Shown: piece after piece, positions 1 to 8,986 of the stretch
Layout: each line of letters begins with the position of its first letter
Position numbering within the stretch: the stretch's first letter is position 1
NCBI GenBank assembly: GCA_937870825.1
Contig: CALMZO010000300.1
Span: forward strand, 24,324 to 88,323
DNA length: 64,000 nt
Source: an uncultured Chloroflexota bacterium
Lineage (GTDB): Bacteria > Chloroflexota > Anaerolineae > UBA4142 > SHND01
Direction of reading: 5' to 3'
Program-made: the position numbers and the translations under genes
Notes under the pieces: generated by a model
Databases searched by the model: none
Seen by the model: the letters and a program-made list of their open reading frames with translations, nothing else
What the model was told of the DNA's origin: nothing

Positions 1-1
1 G

Positions 2-1345
2 GTGGACACGATGCCGCCGGGATATTATTTGTTGTTGTATGCGTGGATGAATGTCGTGGGGCAAACGCCGTTGGCGATGCGAATGTTGTCGGTGAGTTTG
101 TCGCTGTTGGTGATGGCGTTCGTGTATGTGATTGCGCGGCGCGCGTTCGGCGTGCGCGCGGCAGAGTGGGCAAGTTTTCTCGCCGCGCTGATGCCGTTTC
201 AAATTTATCACGCGCAAGAATTGCGAATGTACACGCTGCTCGCGTTGGGCGTGCTGATGTATTTGTACGGTGTCCTGTTGGTACTCGACGCGAACGGTTT
301 GCAAACAACCGCGCAACCCAAACATTCACATCAACACATTGCCGCGTTCGTACTTGTCGCGCTCGGTACGGCAATCGCGTTGTATTCGCACAACCTCGCG
401 TTTGTTTCACTTGGCGCGGCGAACCTTTATTTTTTATTCAAGCGCGCGTGGCGACTGCAAGTGCGGTTGATGCTCGGACAATGCGTCGGCGCGATTTTTT
501 TTACGCCATGGTTGATTTATGTGCCAACGCAGTTGGAAAAAATTCAGCAGGCATTTTGGACGACGCGCCCCGGCCTGCTCGACGTTGTGCAAATGCTGCT
601 GGTCTTTACAACGTATTTGCCATTGCCGCCGGTATTGATTTCGCTTGCGCTGTTGATGTCCGTGTTGGTCCTCGTTCTGGCAAGCTGGCAGTTGTTGAAA
701 ATCGCGCGGCGAAAAAATTTTTCCGCGTTGGGCTTGTTGGTGACGTTTGTGTTGGCACCGCCATTCGTCTTGTTCGTCATGTCGTATCTGATTCGTCCGG
801 TGTTTGTCCCGCGCGGCGCGATTGCGTCGGCGTTGGTGTATGCGATGCTGTTGGGGTTCGTCGCGTCGCGCGCGCCGCGCGCGATGCAGAGGATTCTCGT
901 CGCGTTCACCTTGCTCAGCGCGGGCGTGTTTCTTTTATTTTATTATTCCGCGTACGGCGAATGGCGGCGCGCGCCGTATGTGGAAGCGGACGCGTTTTTG
1001 CGCGAACAGTTCCGCGATGGCGATGTGATTTTGCATGACAACAAACTCGCGTTTTTTCCGATGCATTTGTACGACCGTGAATTGCCCCAGGTGTTTCTCG
1101 CCGACCCGCCGCAGTCGGACAATGATACGTTCGCGCCCGCGTCGCAAGCCGCGATGGAATTGTATCCGCTCGATTTTGAACAAGCGGTAAATGGAAAAAC
1201 GCGCGTGTGGTTTGTGATTTTTCAAACGGCGCTTGATGAGGCGAACAGCGCGCACGCGAACGTCGCGCGTCTCGACGCGAACTTGCAACGCGTTCAAGAA
1301 ACCAACTATGGCGACCTCCGCATCTTTCTTTACGCAACTCGCTGA
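2..1345 (+). CDS. GT-C membrane glycosyltransferase (GT39/ArnT-like), 5' partial
   Basis: Polytopic membrane protein of 447 visible residues with about ten hydrophobic segments, then a soluble C-terminal part from about residue 315. The first visible residues contain TMPPGYYLLLYAW, which matches the conserved stretch after the first periplasmic loop of GT39 enzymes. The usual first membrane helix and the acidic catalytic motif should lie upstream, so the gene is cut by the window edge and the GTG at 2 is probably internal. Such enzymes move a sugar from a polyprenyl-phosphate donor to a lipid, glycan or protein outside the membrane. The next gene starts inside its 3' end, so the two are coupled. 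The sugar and acceptor cannot be read from the sequence. Confidence 0.75.
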   Translation: MDTMPPGYYLLLYAWMNVVGQTPLAMRMLSVSLSLLVMAFVYVIARRAFGVRAAEWASFLAALMPFQIYHAQELRMYTLLALGVLMYLYGVLLVLDANGLQTTAQPKHSHQHIAAFVLVALGTAIALYSHNLAFVSLGAANLYFLFKRAWRLQVRLMLGQCVGAIFFTPWLIYVPTQLEKIQQAFWTTRPGLLDVVQMLLVFTTYLPLPPVLISLALLMSVLVLVLASWQLLKIARRKNFSALGLLVTFVLAPPFVLFVMSYLIRPVFVPRGAIASALVYAMLLGFVASRAPRAMQRILVAFTLLSAGVFLLFYYSAYGEWRRAPYVEADAFLREQFRDGDVILHDNKLAFFPMHLYDRELPQVFLADPPQSDNDTFAPASQAAMELYPLDFEQAVNGKTRVWFVIFQTALDEANSAHANVARLDANLQRVQETNYGDLRIFLYATR

Positions 1346-2702
1346 ACGAGTGCGCGCCGTAAGTCCCGCGTGGCGTTGGGCAATCGGCGTGTTTCTCGTC
1401 GCGCGCGTGTTGTATACGTTGTGGGGAATCGTCGTTCTGCTGCTCGTTCCCAATGTTTCGCAGAATTTGGATTTGTTCGGCGTCCCCGTCGTCGCGTATT
1501 TTGATGTGGCGACGGGTGAACGTTACGCGTACTCGCGGTACGTGAATGACCGCGTGTTGACATTTCGCGCGAGTGGTGACGCGACGCTGATTGACAACGA
1601 AACATCGAGCGTGTGGTCACTGCGCGAGGGTGTGGCAATTGGCGGCGCGCTCGCAGGCGCGAAATTGCAAACCGCGCAGTACTCGGCAAAAGAAATTTTT
1701 CCCTATCGCGGGGTTGCGCCGGAACGCGGATGGTTCGGCGTATGGCAGAGGTTCGATGTGCTGTGGTATCAGGCGATCGCAGAACGCGGATATGGCGCGA
1801 CAGTGGGCGACATTCACTTTCCGCCGTTGTATCCGTTGCTCGAAAGTATCCTGGGCAGAATTTTGGGTGGGCGTTTTTTTCTTGCTGGCTGGTTGATTTC
1901 CCAGATCGCGCTGGTGTGGAGTCTGGCTTTGTTGTTTCGAATCACAGAACGGTGGCGCGATGCCGGCACGGCAAAACGCGCGGTGATATTTACGGTCCTG
2001 TTTCCTACTGCGTTTTTCTTTTTTACTGCGTATTCAGAATCACTGTTTTTGCTCTTGACGCTGTGGTATTTCGACGCGCTGCGGCGCGCGCATTGGTTAT
2101 GGGCTGGCTTTTTTGTGTTTCTCGCAATGCTGACGCGGTTGCAGGGTGTTGCCTTGTGTGTGCCGTTGGCGTTTTGTGTTTGGGATTCATGCCGCGTGTC
2201 CAAGAAAATATCGTTCGCGCAAAGCATGATGCTCCTGCTGCCAATTCTCGCGGGCGCATTTTACTTGTTTCTGCGCGCTGTCGCGGGCGAGGGGAATGTT
2301 TTGCCCACAAGTGAACCGCAGTTATACGCGCGCCTTGCGCCGCCGTGGGACAATCTCGTTTATGCAATCCAAACGATCGCGTCAGGAAACTTCTTGCTGG
2401 CGGATGTGTTGAATTTGTGCGTGACCGCGCTCGCATTTTTTGTTTTGCTGCGGGGATGGCAATTGCTGCCAACCTCCTTTGCGTTGTACAGCGGGGCAGC
2501 GCTCTTGATTGTGATGCTGCGTTATGTGGAAACTCAACCGTTGAACAGCATGACGCGCTATGTGTTGACGCTGTTTCCATTATGGATGCTGCTGGCGCAT
2601 TGGAGCAAAAATCGTTGGGTGGAACGCGCAGTGGTGTATGTGTGCGCGCCGTTGAATTTATACTTGACCGCGCAGTTTCTAGTGTGGGGGTGGGTGGCGT
2701 GA
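1308..2702 (+). CDS. PIG-V/Gpi18-like mannosyltransferase family membrane protein
   Basis: 464 residues. The pattern WQRFDVLWYQAIAERGY, then FPPLYPLL, then FPTAFFFFTAYSESLFLLL and LTRLQG, is the signature of the bacterial PIG-V-like (COG5542) GT-C family. In eukaryotes this family adds a mannose to GPI precursors; the bacterial members have no settled substrate. ATG 1308 is chosen because it precedes the first hydrophobic segment. An upstream start at 1233 would add an arginine-rich stretch that is only the shadow of the previous gene. The gene overlaps the previous one by 38 bp, and its TGA overlaps the GTG of the next gene. A second member of the family lies at 7781. Confidence 0.8.
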   Translation: MATSASFFTQLAERVRAVSPAWRWAIGVFLVARVLYTLWGIVVLLLVPNVSQNLDLFGVPVVAYFDVATGERYAYSRYVNDRVLTFRASGDATLIDNETSSVWSLREGVAIGGALAGAKLQTAQYSAKEIFPYRGVAPERGWFGVWQRFDVLWYQAIAERGYGATVGDIHFPPLYPLLESILGRILGGRFFLAGWLISQIALVWSLALLFRITERWRDAGTAKRAVIFTVLFPTAFFFFTAYSESLFLLLTLWYFDALRRAHWLWAGFFVFLAMLTRLQGVALCVPLAFCVWDSCRVSKKISFAQSMMLLLPILAGAFYLFLRAVAGEGNVLPTSEPQLYARLAPPWDNLVYAIQTIASGNFLLADVLNLCVTALAFFVLLRGWQLLPTSFALYSGAALLIVMLRYVETQPLNSMTRYVLTLFPLWMLLAHWSKNRWVERAVVYVCAPLNLYLTAQFLVWGWVA

Positions 2703-4381
2703 ACGAATCGGCGAACACGAAACGCGATACCGTGACGCGGCGCGAATGGACGATTGCGGCGTCAATTTCTTTCGGGATGACTGCCTTGCTTCAGTTGCCG
2801 TACATGCTGGGCTATTGGACCGCGCCTGCGGGGACGGCGTATTCGGGGCTGTTGGTGCATTTGAGCGATGCGACCTATCTGGTGGCGATTCAACTCGGCT
2901 TTCACGGTGAGTGGCTGTATCGAATTCGGTTTACGAGTGAGCCGCATGTCGGCGCGTTTTTGTACACGTTTTATCTCGCGCTCGGCCACGTCGCGCGGCT
3001 GTTGAATCTCGACGCGGTGACGATGTGGCATGTGTCGCTTGCTGTGACGAGTTTTGTTTTGTTTTTGGTGGTGTTTGGATTTATCGCGCATTTCATTCCG
3101 CATCCGAATTGGCGGCTCGTCGCGTTTTTCATTGCGTTGTTCGGCGCGGGCTATGATGTGTTTCAACTTCCGTTCGAGACGTGGGACCCGACAAGCGGCG
3201 TGCCGTTGGATTTGCGAATGCCCGAAGCGCATGTGTTTTACTCTGCGCTCACGTATCCGCATTACAACGCGGCGATTGTGTTGATCCTCGCTTCGTTTTG
3301 GTGCGCGCTGCGCGCGTTGTCGGAACATCTTGCGCGCGCGCGTTGGATTGGGTTGTGCCTCGTCGGCGCGATGGCGAGTGCGGGCGTCGCGATGGTGTAT
3401 CCGTTTTTGGTGCTGCTGACGGCGGGCGTGCTGGGTGTGTTTTACATTTTCCTCGCGTTGCGCGCGCGAAAAATATTGTGGCGCGCGGGCATTTTTTTGG
3501 TGTTGATGTTTCTTCCCCTTGTGCCGCTGTTCCTCTATTACTTGAATGTGCTGGCGACGAACCCGGTCATTCGCGCGTGGAATGAACAGGTGCAAACGTA
3601 CTCGCCGAATCCGATTCATTATCTGTTGACGTACGGAGTGTATCTCGCGCTCGCGTTGTGGAATTTGCGACGGGTGGGATTTGGCAAAACATTTCCCGAA
3701 CGCCGCGCGCTTTTGTGGATTTGGGTCGGCGTCGTCGCGGTGCTGTTGTACGCGCCGTTGAACGCGCAGCGTCGTTTTGTCGAAGGGGTGCATGTGCCGC
3801 TTGCGATTTTGGCGACGATTGGATTGTACGAAACCGCGCTGCCGCGTCTGGCGCAAACGCGTTGGTTTCAAAACCTGGCGCAGCGTCCGAATTACAGTGT
3901 CGCGGGATTGAAAAACTTTTTTACGGTTGTGGTTCTCGCCTTTGTTTCGCTGAGCAGCATCTTTTTGTACGTCAGCGCGCTCTTGACAATGACCGTGCAG
4001 CAGCCGTACCCGTTATTTCGTCCGCAGGGCGAACTCGCGGCGATGGACTGGCTGCGCGCGAATGCAGACCGCGAAGCGTTGGTGCTGTCGAGTTACGGGT
4101 CGGGCGCGTGGCTGCCGTATCGCGCGGATACGCGCGCATACATCGGGCAGTATTACGAGACCAATCATTTTTCAGACAAATTGAAACAGGTGGCAAAATT
4201 CTTTGACGCGCGGACGGAGGATGCCGCGCGGATAGAGTTGTTGCGCGCGCAAAAAATTGACTTTGTGTTTTTCGGACGTGGTGAACGAGAAGTCGGCACG
4301 TTTGACCCCGCGCGCGCGGCGTACCTGACGCGCGTCTTTGAAAACGTGGACGCGCAAGTGTACGCGGTTCAACTCCCGTGA
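2699..4381 (+). CDS. large polytopic membrane protein, probable GT-C glycosyltransferase
   Basis: 560 residues from a GTG that shares bases with the preceding stop (GTGA), a coupling style seen again in this cluster. About eleven hydrophobic segments are followed by a soluble C-terminal domain of about 110 residues (WLRANADREALVLSSYGSG onward). This many-helix plus periplasmic-tail layout is that of GT-C enzymes. No catalytic DE or DD pair could be assigned with confidence, so the family call rests on topology and neighbours. A polysaccharide polymerase or flippase-like protein cannot be excluded. Confidence 0.6.
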   Translation: MNESANTKRDTVTRREWTIAASISFGMTALLQLPYMLGYWTAPAGTAYSGLLVHLSDATYLVAIQLGFHGEWLYRIRFTSEPHVGAFLYTFYLALGHVARLLNLDAVTMWHVSLAVTSFVLFLVVFGFIAHFIPHPNWRLVAFFIALFGAGYDVFQLPFETWDPTSGVPLDLRMPEAHVFYSALTYPHYNAAIVLILASFWCALRALSEHLARARWIGLCLVGAMASAGVAMVYPFLVLLTAGVLGVFYIFLALRARKILWRAGIFLVLMFLPLVPLFLYYLNVLATNPVIRAWNEQVQTYSPNPIHYLLTYGVYLALALWNLRRVGFGKTFPERRALLWIWVGVVAVLLYAPLNAQRRFVEGVHVPLAILATIGLYETALPRLAQTRWFQNLAQRPNYSVAGLKNFFTVVVLAFVSLSSIFLYVSALLTMTVQQPYPLFRPQGELAAMDWLRANADREALVLSSYGSGAWLPYRADTRAYIGQYYETNHFSDKLKQVAKFFDARTEDAARIELLRAQKIDFVFFGRGEREVGTFDPARAAYLTRVFENVDAQVYAVQLP

Positions 4382-4500
4382 CGAGAACCGGGGGGGATTC
4401 GCACTCTTTTGCCGAACATGACCCAATGACCTATTTACAACGCGCGCGACAAGCAGGACAATAGCGCCATTCCATCTGTATTTTTTCCGCGAGGTTTTTT

Positions 4501-5295
4501 ATGCGTGCATCAAATTTTCCAATTGCCTTGCGCCTGCCTTTTATGGGAACGCTCGCGCGCGAAAGTGAAAATGCGCCGCGTCCGCTTCCGAACGCGTTCA
4601 AACTCTCGATTATCATCCCCGTTTATAACGAAGAGTCCACCGTCGGCGAAGTCATCGAACGCGTGTTGGCGGTTGACCTCGGCGACATTCGCAAAGAAAT
4701 TATCGTATGCGATGACGGTTCGGTGGACGGTTCGAACGCGGTGATTGAACGCGAACGCGCCGCGCATTCCGATATTGTCCAGGTCCATACCTCTGTCATC
4801 AATCTGGGCAAAGGCGCGGCGGTGCGCTTTGGACTCAAGTACGCGACCGGCGATGTGCTGTTGATTCAAGATGCGGATTTGGAATTGGACCCGTGCGAGT
4901 ATTTGAGTTTGCTCGAACCGCTCGTCAAAGGACACGCCGATGTCGTGTACGGTTCGCGTTTCAAAGCGCGGAATGCCAATATCTCGACCAAGACGCGTTT
5001 GGCGAATCGCTTTCTCACCGAATTTACCAATTGGCTGTACGGCGGACACTTGACCGACATGGAAACGGCGTACAAAGTGTTTCGCCGCGAAGCGCTCGAC
5101 GGCATTCGTTTACGCCAGGTGCATTTTGATTTCGAAGCGGAAATCACCGGCAAACTCTTGCGCGCAAAACGACGCATCGTCGAAGTCCCGGTCAGATACA
5201 ATCCGCGCACACACCTCGCAGGCAAAAAAATCTCGTGGACAGATGGCATCGAAGCGATATATACTCTGCTCAAATATCGCTATCTGGTGAAATAA
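4501..5295 (+). CDS. GT2 glycosyltransferase, polyprenyl-phosphate glucose/mannose synthase-like
   Basis: 264 residues. A GT-A fold is shown by SIIIPVYNEESTVGEVI near residue 36, DDGS at 71-74 and the metal-binding DAD at 124-126 (LIQDADLELD). Further motifs are NLGKGAAVRFGL, GSRF and TDMETAYKVFRR. This is the DPM/DPG synthase-like subfamily that loads a nucleotide sugar onto a polyprenyl phosphate at the cytosolic face. There is no C-terminal membrane segment. ATG 4501 follows a GAGG about nine bases upstream. It lies among GT-C genes that need such a donor. Specificity between glucose, mannose and other sugars is not visible. Confidence 0.85.
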   Translation: MRASNFPIALRLPFMGTLARESENAPRPLPNAFKLSIIIPVYNEESTVGEVIERVLAVDLGDIRKEIIVCDDGSVDGSNAVIERERAAHSDIVQVHTSVINLGKGAAVRFGLKYATGDVLLIQDADLELDPCEYLSLLEPLVKGHADVVYGSRFKARNANISTKTRLANRFLTEFTNWLYGGHLTDMETAYKVFRREALDGIRLRQVHFDFEAEITGKLLRAKRRIVEVPVRYNPRTHLAGKKISWTDGIEAIYTLLKYRYLVK

Positions 5296-5332
5296 TCTGC
5301 GCCCGTATTTTTTCCTCGCTCTCCTCGTTCTC

Positions 5333-6880
5333 GTGTTTCGTCTCGTGACCGCGCTGCCGCTCGAACGCGCGGGCTACATGGACGCGTCGTACACGCAGCA
5401 CGTCGGCGGCAATCTTGCGCGCGGACGCGGCTTTACGCAAGACATTGTTTGGAATTACCTCGACGGACAAAAAACCATTCCGCAGCCGAGCAATCTGTAC
5501 TGGCTCCCCTTGCCTTCGCTGCTCGCGGGAATTTCGATGACGCTGTTTGGCATTTCGTATCGCGCCGCGCAACTCCCATTCCTTCTCCTTTCAATCCTTC
5601 CGCCGCTGTTTGCGTTTTACCTCGCGCGGCGAATGTACGCGCGTGACGATTACGCGTGGATGGCGGGCTTGCTCACCGCGTTCAGCGGCTTTTACACAAT
5701 CTACTGGGTCAGCCCCGACAATTTCACGCCGTTCGCGGTGACAGCCGATTTCGCGTTGTTGTTTCTCGCGCTTGGTGTGGCACAACGCGACTGGAAAAAA
5801 TTTTTCATCGCCGGAATTTTTGTTGGCTTGTCTCAATTGTCGCGCGCCGACGCGCTCTTACTCGTGCTCGTCGCGCCAATTCTATATTTTCTGAATCGCC
5901 AAAGAATTCCCTCATTTCCCTTGTTGCCCTCGCTCCTCGCGCTCACAAGCGGTTTCGCGCTCGTTCTTTTCCCCTGGCTCCTCCGCAACTATTTCGCCGT
6001 CGGCTCTTTATTCGCTCCCGGCGGCACGCGCACACTTTTTCTTTTGAACTATGATGAATTTTTTTCGTACGACGTTTCGCGTTTGACGTTGGAGCGTTAC
6101 CTCGATTGGGGCATTGGCAACATCCTTGCTTCAAAATTCGACGCACTCGGTTTTGTGCTGCTTGTGCTTGTCTTTGGCGTGTGGCAAATTTTTCTCGCGC
6201 CGTTCGCCGCGCTCGGTTTTTGGAAAATGCGCGCGCGTGTGGAAATGCAAGCCGCGTTGATGTATCTCGTACTGCTCGTGTTGGCGATGGCGTTCGTGTT
6301 CACGTTTCCGGCAACACATGGCAGTATGCTTCATTCGGCAATCGCGCTGGTTGCGTTTGGCGCAGTCGCCGTGCCGCCGGGACTCGACGCGGCGATAACG
6401 TGGTTTGGAAAATTGCGGCGTCGGTGGAACATTGCGCTCGCGCAGCGAGTATTTCGCATCGGCGCGGTTGCGCTGGCGATTTTTTTTAGCGTGTATTTGT
6501 ACGCGCAAGGCGTTTGGCTCGCGCCGGGCGTGAACGCGACGACGCCGTTGTGGAATCAACGCGACATCGAATACGCGGCGATAGACCGCGAACTGGATGC
6601 GCGCGGCGTGCCGAACGATTCGCCGATTATCACGGTTGACCCGCCGTCATTCATCAATCAAACGGAGCGGCGCTCGATTTATCTGCCGACGGAAAGCGTG
6701 GACGCAATTTTTGACGCGGCGCGTCAATTCGACGCGCGCTATTTGGTCTTGCAATTTGATAAACCTGCCACGCTGCGGGCGTTGTACGAAGGACGCGCGA
6801 CGATTCAAGGACTCGCGCCAATTGTGACAACGCAAGACGCGTTGGGACGCAATGTGACGTTGTTTGAAATAACGCGTTGA
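5333..6880 (+). CDS. GT39-like membrane glycosyltransferase, start uncertain
   Basis: 515 residues from GTG 5333. Early residues RAGYMDASYTQHVGGNLA and the later LYWLPLPSLLAG resemble the first periplasmic loop of GT39 proteins. About ten membrane segments follow, then a soluble tail with ITVDPPSFINQTERR. The open frame continues upstream of GTG 5333 as a further hydrophobic stretch (PYFFLALLVLVFRLV). The true start may therefore be the CTG at 5297, directly after the stop of the GT2 gene, because a GT39 protein should begin with a full membrane helix. No canonical start codon exists in that upstream stretch. Confidence 0.75.
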   Translation: MFRLVTALPLERAGYMDASYTQHVGGNLARGRGFTQDIVWNYLDGQKTIPQPSNLYWLPLPSLLAGISMTLFGISYRAAQLPFLLLSILPPLFAFYLARRMYARDDYAWMAGLLTAFSGFYTIYWVSPDNFTPFAVTADFALLFLALGVAQRDWKKFFIAGIFVGLSQLSRADALLLVLVAPILYFLNRQRIPSFPLLPSLLALTSGFALVLFPWLLRNYFAVGSLFAPGGTRTLFLLNYDEFFSYDVSRLTLERYLDWGIGNILASKFDALGFVLLVLVFGVWQIFLAPFAALGFWKMRARVEMQAALMYLVLLVLAMAFVFTFPATHGSMLHSAIALVAFGAVAVPPGLDAAITWFGKLRRRWNIALAQRVFRIGAVALAIFFSVYLYAQGVWLAPGVNATTPLWNQRDIEYAAIDRELDARGVPNDSPIITVDPPSFINQTERRSIYLPTESVDAIFDAARQFDARYLVLQFDKPATLRALYEGRATIQGLAPIVTTQDALGRNVTLFEITR

Positions 6881-6882
6881 CA

Positions 6883-6926
6883 GAGACCTCACCCCAACCC
6901 TCTCCTTTGGAAGGAGAGGAGATTTT
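6883..6926 (+). repeat. REP-like palindrome, family I (CCTCACCCC...CTCTCC/GGAGAG)
   Basis: A conserved left part (ACCTCACCCCAACC) precedes the hairpin arms CTCTCCTT and AAGGAGAG, with a 3-nt loop, at 6900-6918. The same layout recurs at 15251, 31715, 33881, 33941, 39817 and 39884. It fills the whole gap between two GT genes and supplies a purine-rich GGAGAGGAG about 14 bases before the next ATG. Confidence 0.85.
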
Positions 6927-6935
6927 TGCTTTGAC

Positions 6936-7835
6936 ATGTTCAATGACTTTGATGTGTTTTATCGTGCCGCGCAAGCGGTGTTGTACGGGCAAGACCCGTA
7001 CAGTGTGTTCGGCGTGTATCATCCGTTTCCGTTTTTCTTTGTGTTCTTGCCGCTTGCTGCATTGCCACTCGATGTCGCGCATGTCGTGTGGACGGCAATC
7101 GAGTTTGTCATTTTTGCTTCTGTTGTGAGACAACGCGCGTTGTATGCGGTGTTGTTTTTGCCGGTCATTCTCACATTCATGGAAGGGCAAATTGTGATGC
7201 CGCTGCTCGCCCTGTTTTTTTTGTTGCAGCGCGAAAAACATCAGGGCATCGCCGCCGCGTGGCTGTGCCTCAAGCCGCAGTTGATTGGTCTGTTATTGCC
7301 GTTTGTGTTTTGGCGGATGTGGAAAAAGGAACGACGCGGGTTTGTGTGGTTCGGCGGAATTTGGTTTGTGCTGCTGAGCGCGTCGTTTCTGGTGCAGCCG
7401 AATTGGGTGACGCGTTGGCTGGAGGTGAGCGGCGAACGTTTGCGAACGCCGTTCGCGCCGACGTTGTGGGGCGCGCTGTCCTTTTTGCCGAATCCATTTT
7501 GGATTGTCGCTGCGGGCGCGCTGATGGTGGGGTTGCTCGCGTGGGCATATCGCCGCGCGGATTTTGATATTTTGAGCGTTGTAAATTTGCTGGTGAATCC
7601 GGTCATTGTTTCGTATGACCTCACGCTGCTCACGTTGTTTGTGAAATCCTTTCCGGTGTGGATTGTGCTGACAATTCTGTCGTGGCTCGCGTTCGCGCTG
7701 CCCGCATTCGACTTGTGGCGCGGCGAAGGACCGACTGCCGTCGTCACACTGGTCGCTTTGATTTTTGTCGTACGCGAAAAATGGACACGCTCACAGAACG
7801 CGAAGTCAATTCTCCGCGAACCCGCGTCGGCGTGA
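6936..7835 (+). CDS. GT87-like (DUF2029) membrane glycosyltransferase
   Basis: 299 residues. The start DFDVFYRAAQAVLYGQDPY and the later FLPLAALPLDVAHVVW are the hallmark of GT87 polyprenyl-phosphate-mannose-dependent mannosyltransferases. EGQIVMPLLAL and CLKPQLIGLLLP match their later conserved helices. GT87 proteins normally have one membrane helix before the DF motif, and here the ATG sits only three codons before it. The protein is thus shorter than usual (about 400), so an N-terminal truncation is possible. A REP-like palindrome lies directly upstream. It overlaps the next gene. Confidence 0.75.
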   Translation: MFNDFDVFYRAAQAVLYGQDPYSVFGVYHPFPFFFVFLPLAALPLDVAHVVWTAIEFVIFASVVRQRALYAVLFLPVILTFMEGQIVMPLLALFFLLQREKHQGIAAAWLCLKPQLIGLLLPFVFWRMWKKERRGFVWFGGIWFVLLSASFLVQPNWVTRWLEVSGERLRTPFAPTLWGALSFLPNPFWIVAAGALMVGLLAWAYRRADFDILSVVNLLVNPVIVSYDLTLLTLFVKSFPVWIVLTILSWLAFALPAFDLWRGEGPTAVVTLVALIFVVREKWTRSQNAKSILREPASA

Positions 7836-8980
7836 CGCGGCGCGTCATGGAATTTGCGCGCGCGAATGCGTTCCCCATCGCGTTGTTTGTCGCGCTGCGC
7901 GTGTGGACGCTCGTGTGGGCGAGCATGGTCGCCGCGTATGTCCAGCCGTCGGCAAGCGCGGCAGAACAGTACTATGGCGTCGAACCGCTGCGCGATGCAA
8001 TCATTGCGCCGTGGCAGCGCTGGGATACGATTTGGTATTCGAAAATCGCGACGGAAGGTTATGCCGACGATGTGCGTGTGGTGTTTGCGCCGTTGTACCC
8101 GCTGCTGATGCGCGCGGTGAGTCTGGTGACGGCGGGCAATGTGGTCGCGGCGGGGCTTGTGATTTCGAGTATCGCCGCGTTGGCGAGTTTTATTTTGTTG
8201 TATCATCTGGCGCGTGAACTTGCTGACGAACGCGCGGCGCGGCGCGCATTGCTTTTCCTCGCCGCGTTTCCGACGGCATTCTATTTGTTTGCCGCGTACA
8301 CAGAAGCCGTGTTCCTTGCATTCATCCTTGGGGCGTTTTTGTGTATGCGGAGGCGGCAATGGTGGGCGACGGGAATCTTGGGCGCGTTGGCGGCGATGAC
8401 GCGCACCCAAGGCGTCCTGGTGCTGCTTCCCTTCGCCGTCGCGTTTTGGTTTCAATGGCGGCACAACGAAATCAGACTGCGACAAAGTTTGGCTCTGGGT
8501 CTGATTGTGCTTGGCGGAAGCGCACATTGGCTTTGGCTGATGCTGCAGTTTGGAAGCTTGGAGGTGTGGATGCAAGCGCAGCTTGTGTGGCACAGGGCAG
8601 TGCTGCCGTGGCAGGCACTCTTCGAATCTTGGCAGACGATGGTGAACGCGCCGTCCGCGTTGGAAGGTGCGCTCACGTTCTTTCAGTTGTCCGCAGAGGT
8701 TTTGATGCTTGGCGTCATGGTGTGGAGTGCGCGGCGTTTGCCGTTGGCGTACACCGCGTATACTGCAATCGTCGCGCTGCCGCCGCTGCTCGTCGTGACA
8801 ACCTATTCGAGTCAATTTCCGCTTACGGGCGTCTTGCGTTTTGCGATTTTGGTGTTTCCACTTTTTCTGCTGCTTGGCAAAATTCCAAAACAGTGGTGGC
8901 AAACACCATTGCTCGCGCTGTTGTTTGTGATGCAAACCTTCTGGCTGATGCTGTTTGTCGCCTGGGTGTTTGTGCATTGA
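7781..8980 (+). CDS. PIG-V/Gpi18-like mannosyltransferase family membrane protein (second copy)
   Basis: 399 residues from ATG 7781. The motifs WQRWDTIWYSKIATEGY, APLYPLLMRAV, FPTAFYLFAAYTEAVFLAF and MTRTQGVLVLLP align with the protein at 1308-2702, so the two are paralogues. An alternative start is GTG 7832, whose bases overlap the stop of the previous gene as GTGA (382 residues). This would match the coupling used at 2699. No clear ribosome binding site favours either start. Expected role: sugar transfer from a polyprenyl-phosphate donor. Confidence 0.8.
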   Translation: MDTLTEREVNSPRTRVGVTRRVMEFARANAFPIALFVALRVWTLVWASMVAAYVQPSASAAEQYYGVEPLRDAIIAPWQRWDTIWYSKIATEGYADDVRVVFAPLYPLLMRAVSLVTAGNVVAAGLVISSIAALASFILLYHLARELADERAARRALLFLAAFPTAFYLFAAYTEAVFLAFILGAFLCMRRRQWWATGILGALAAMTRTQGVLVLLPFAVAFWFQWRHNEIRLRQSLALGLIVLGGSAHWLWLMLQFGSLEVWMQAQLVWHRAVLPWQALFESWQTMVNAPSALEGALTFFQLSAEVLMLGVMVWSARRLPLAYTAYTAIVALPPLLVVTTYSSQFPLTGVLRFAILVFPLFLLLGKIPKQWWQTPLLALLFVMQTFWLMLFVAWVFVH

Positions 8981-8986
8981 ACGACG

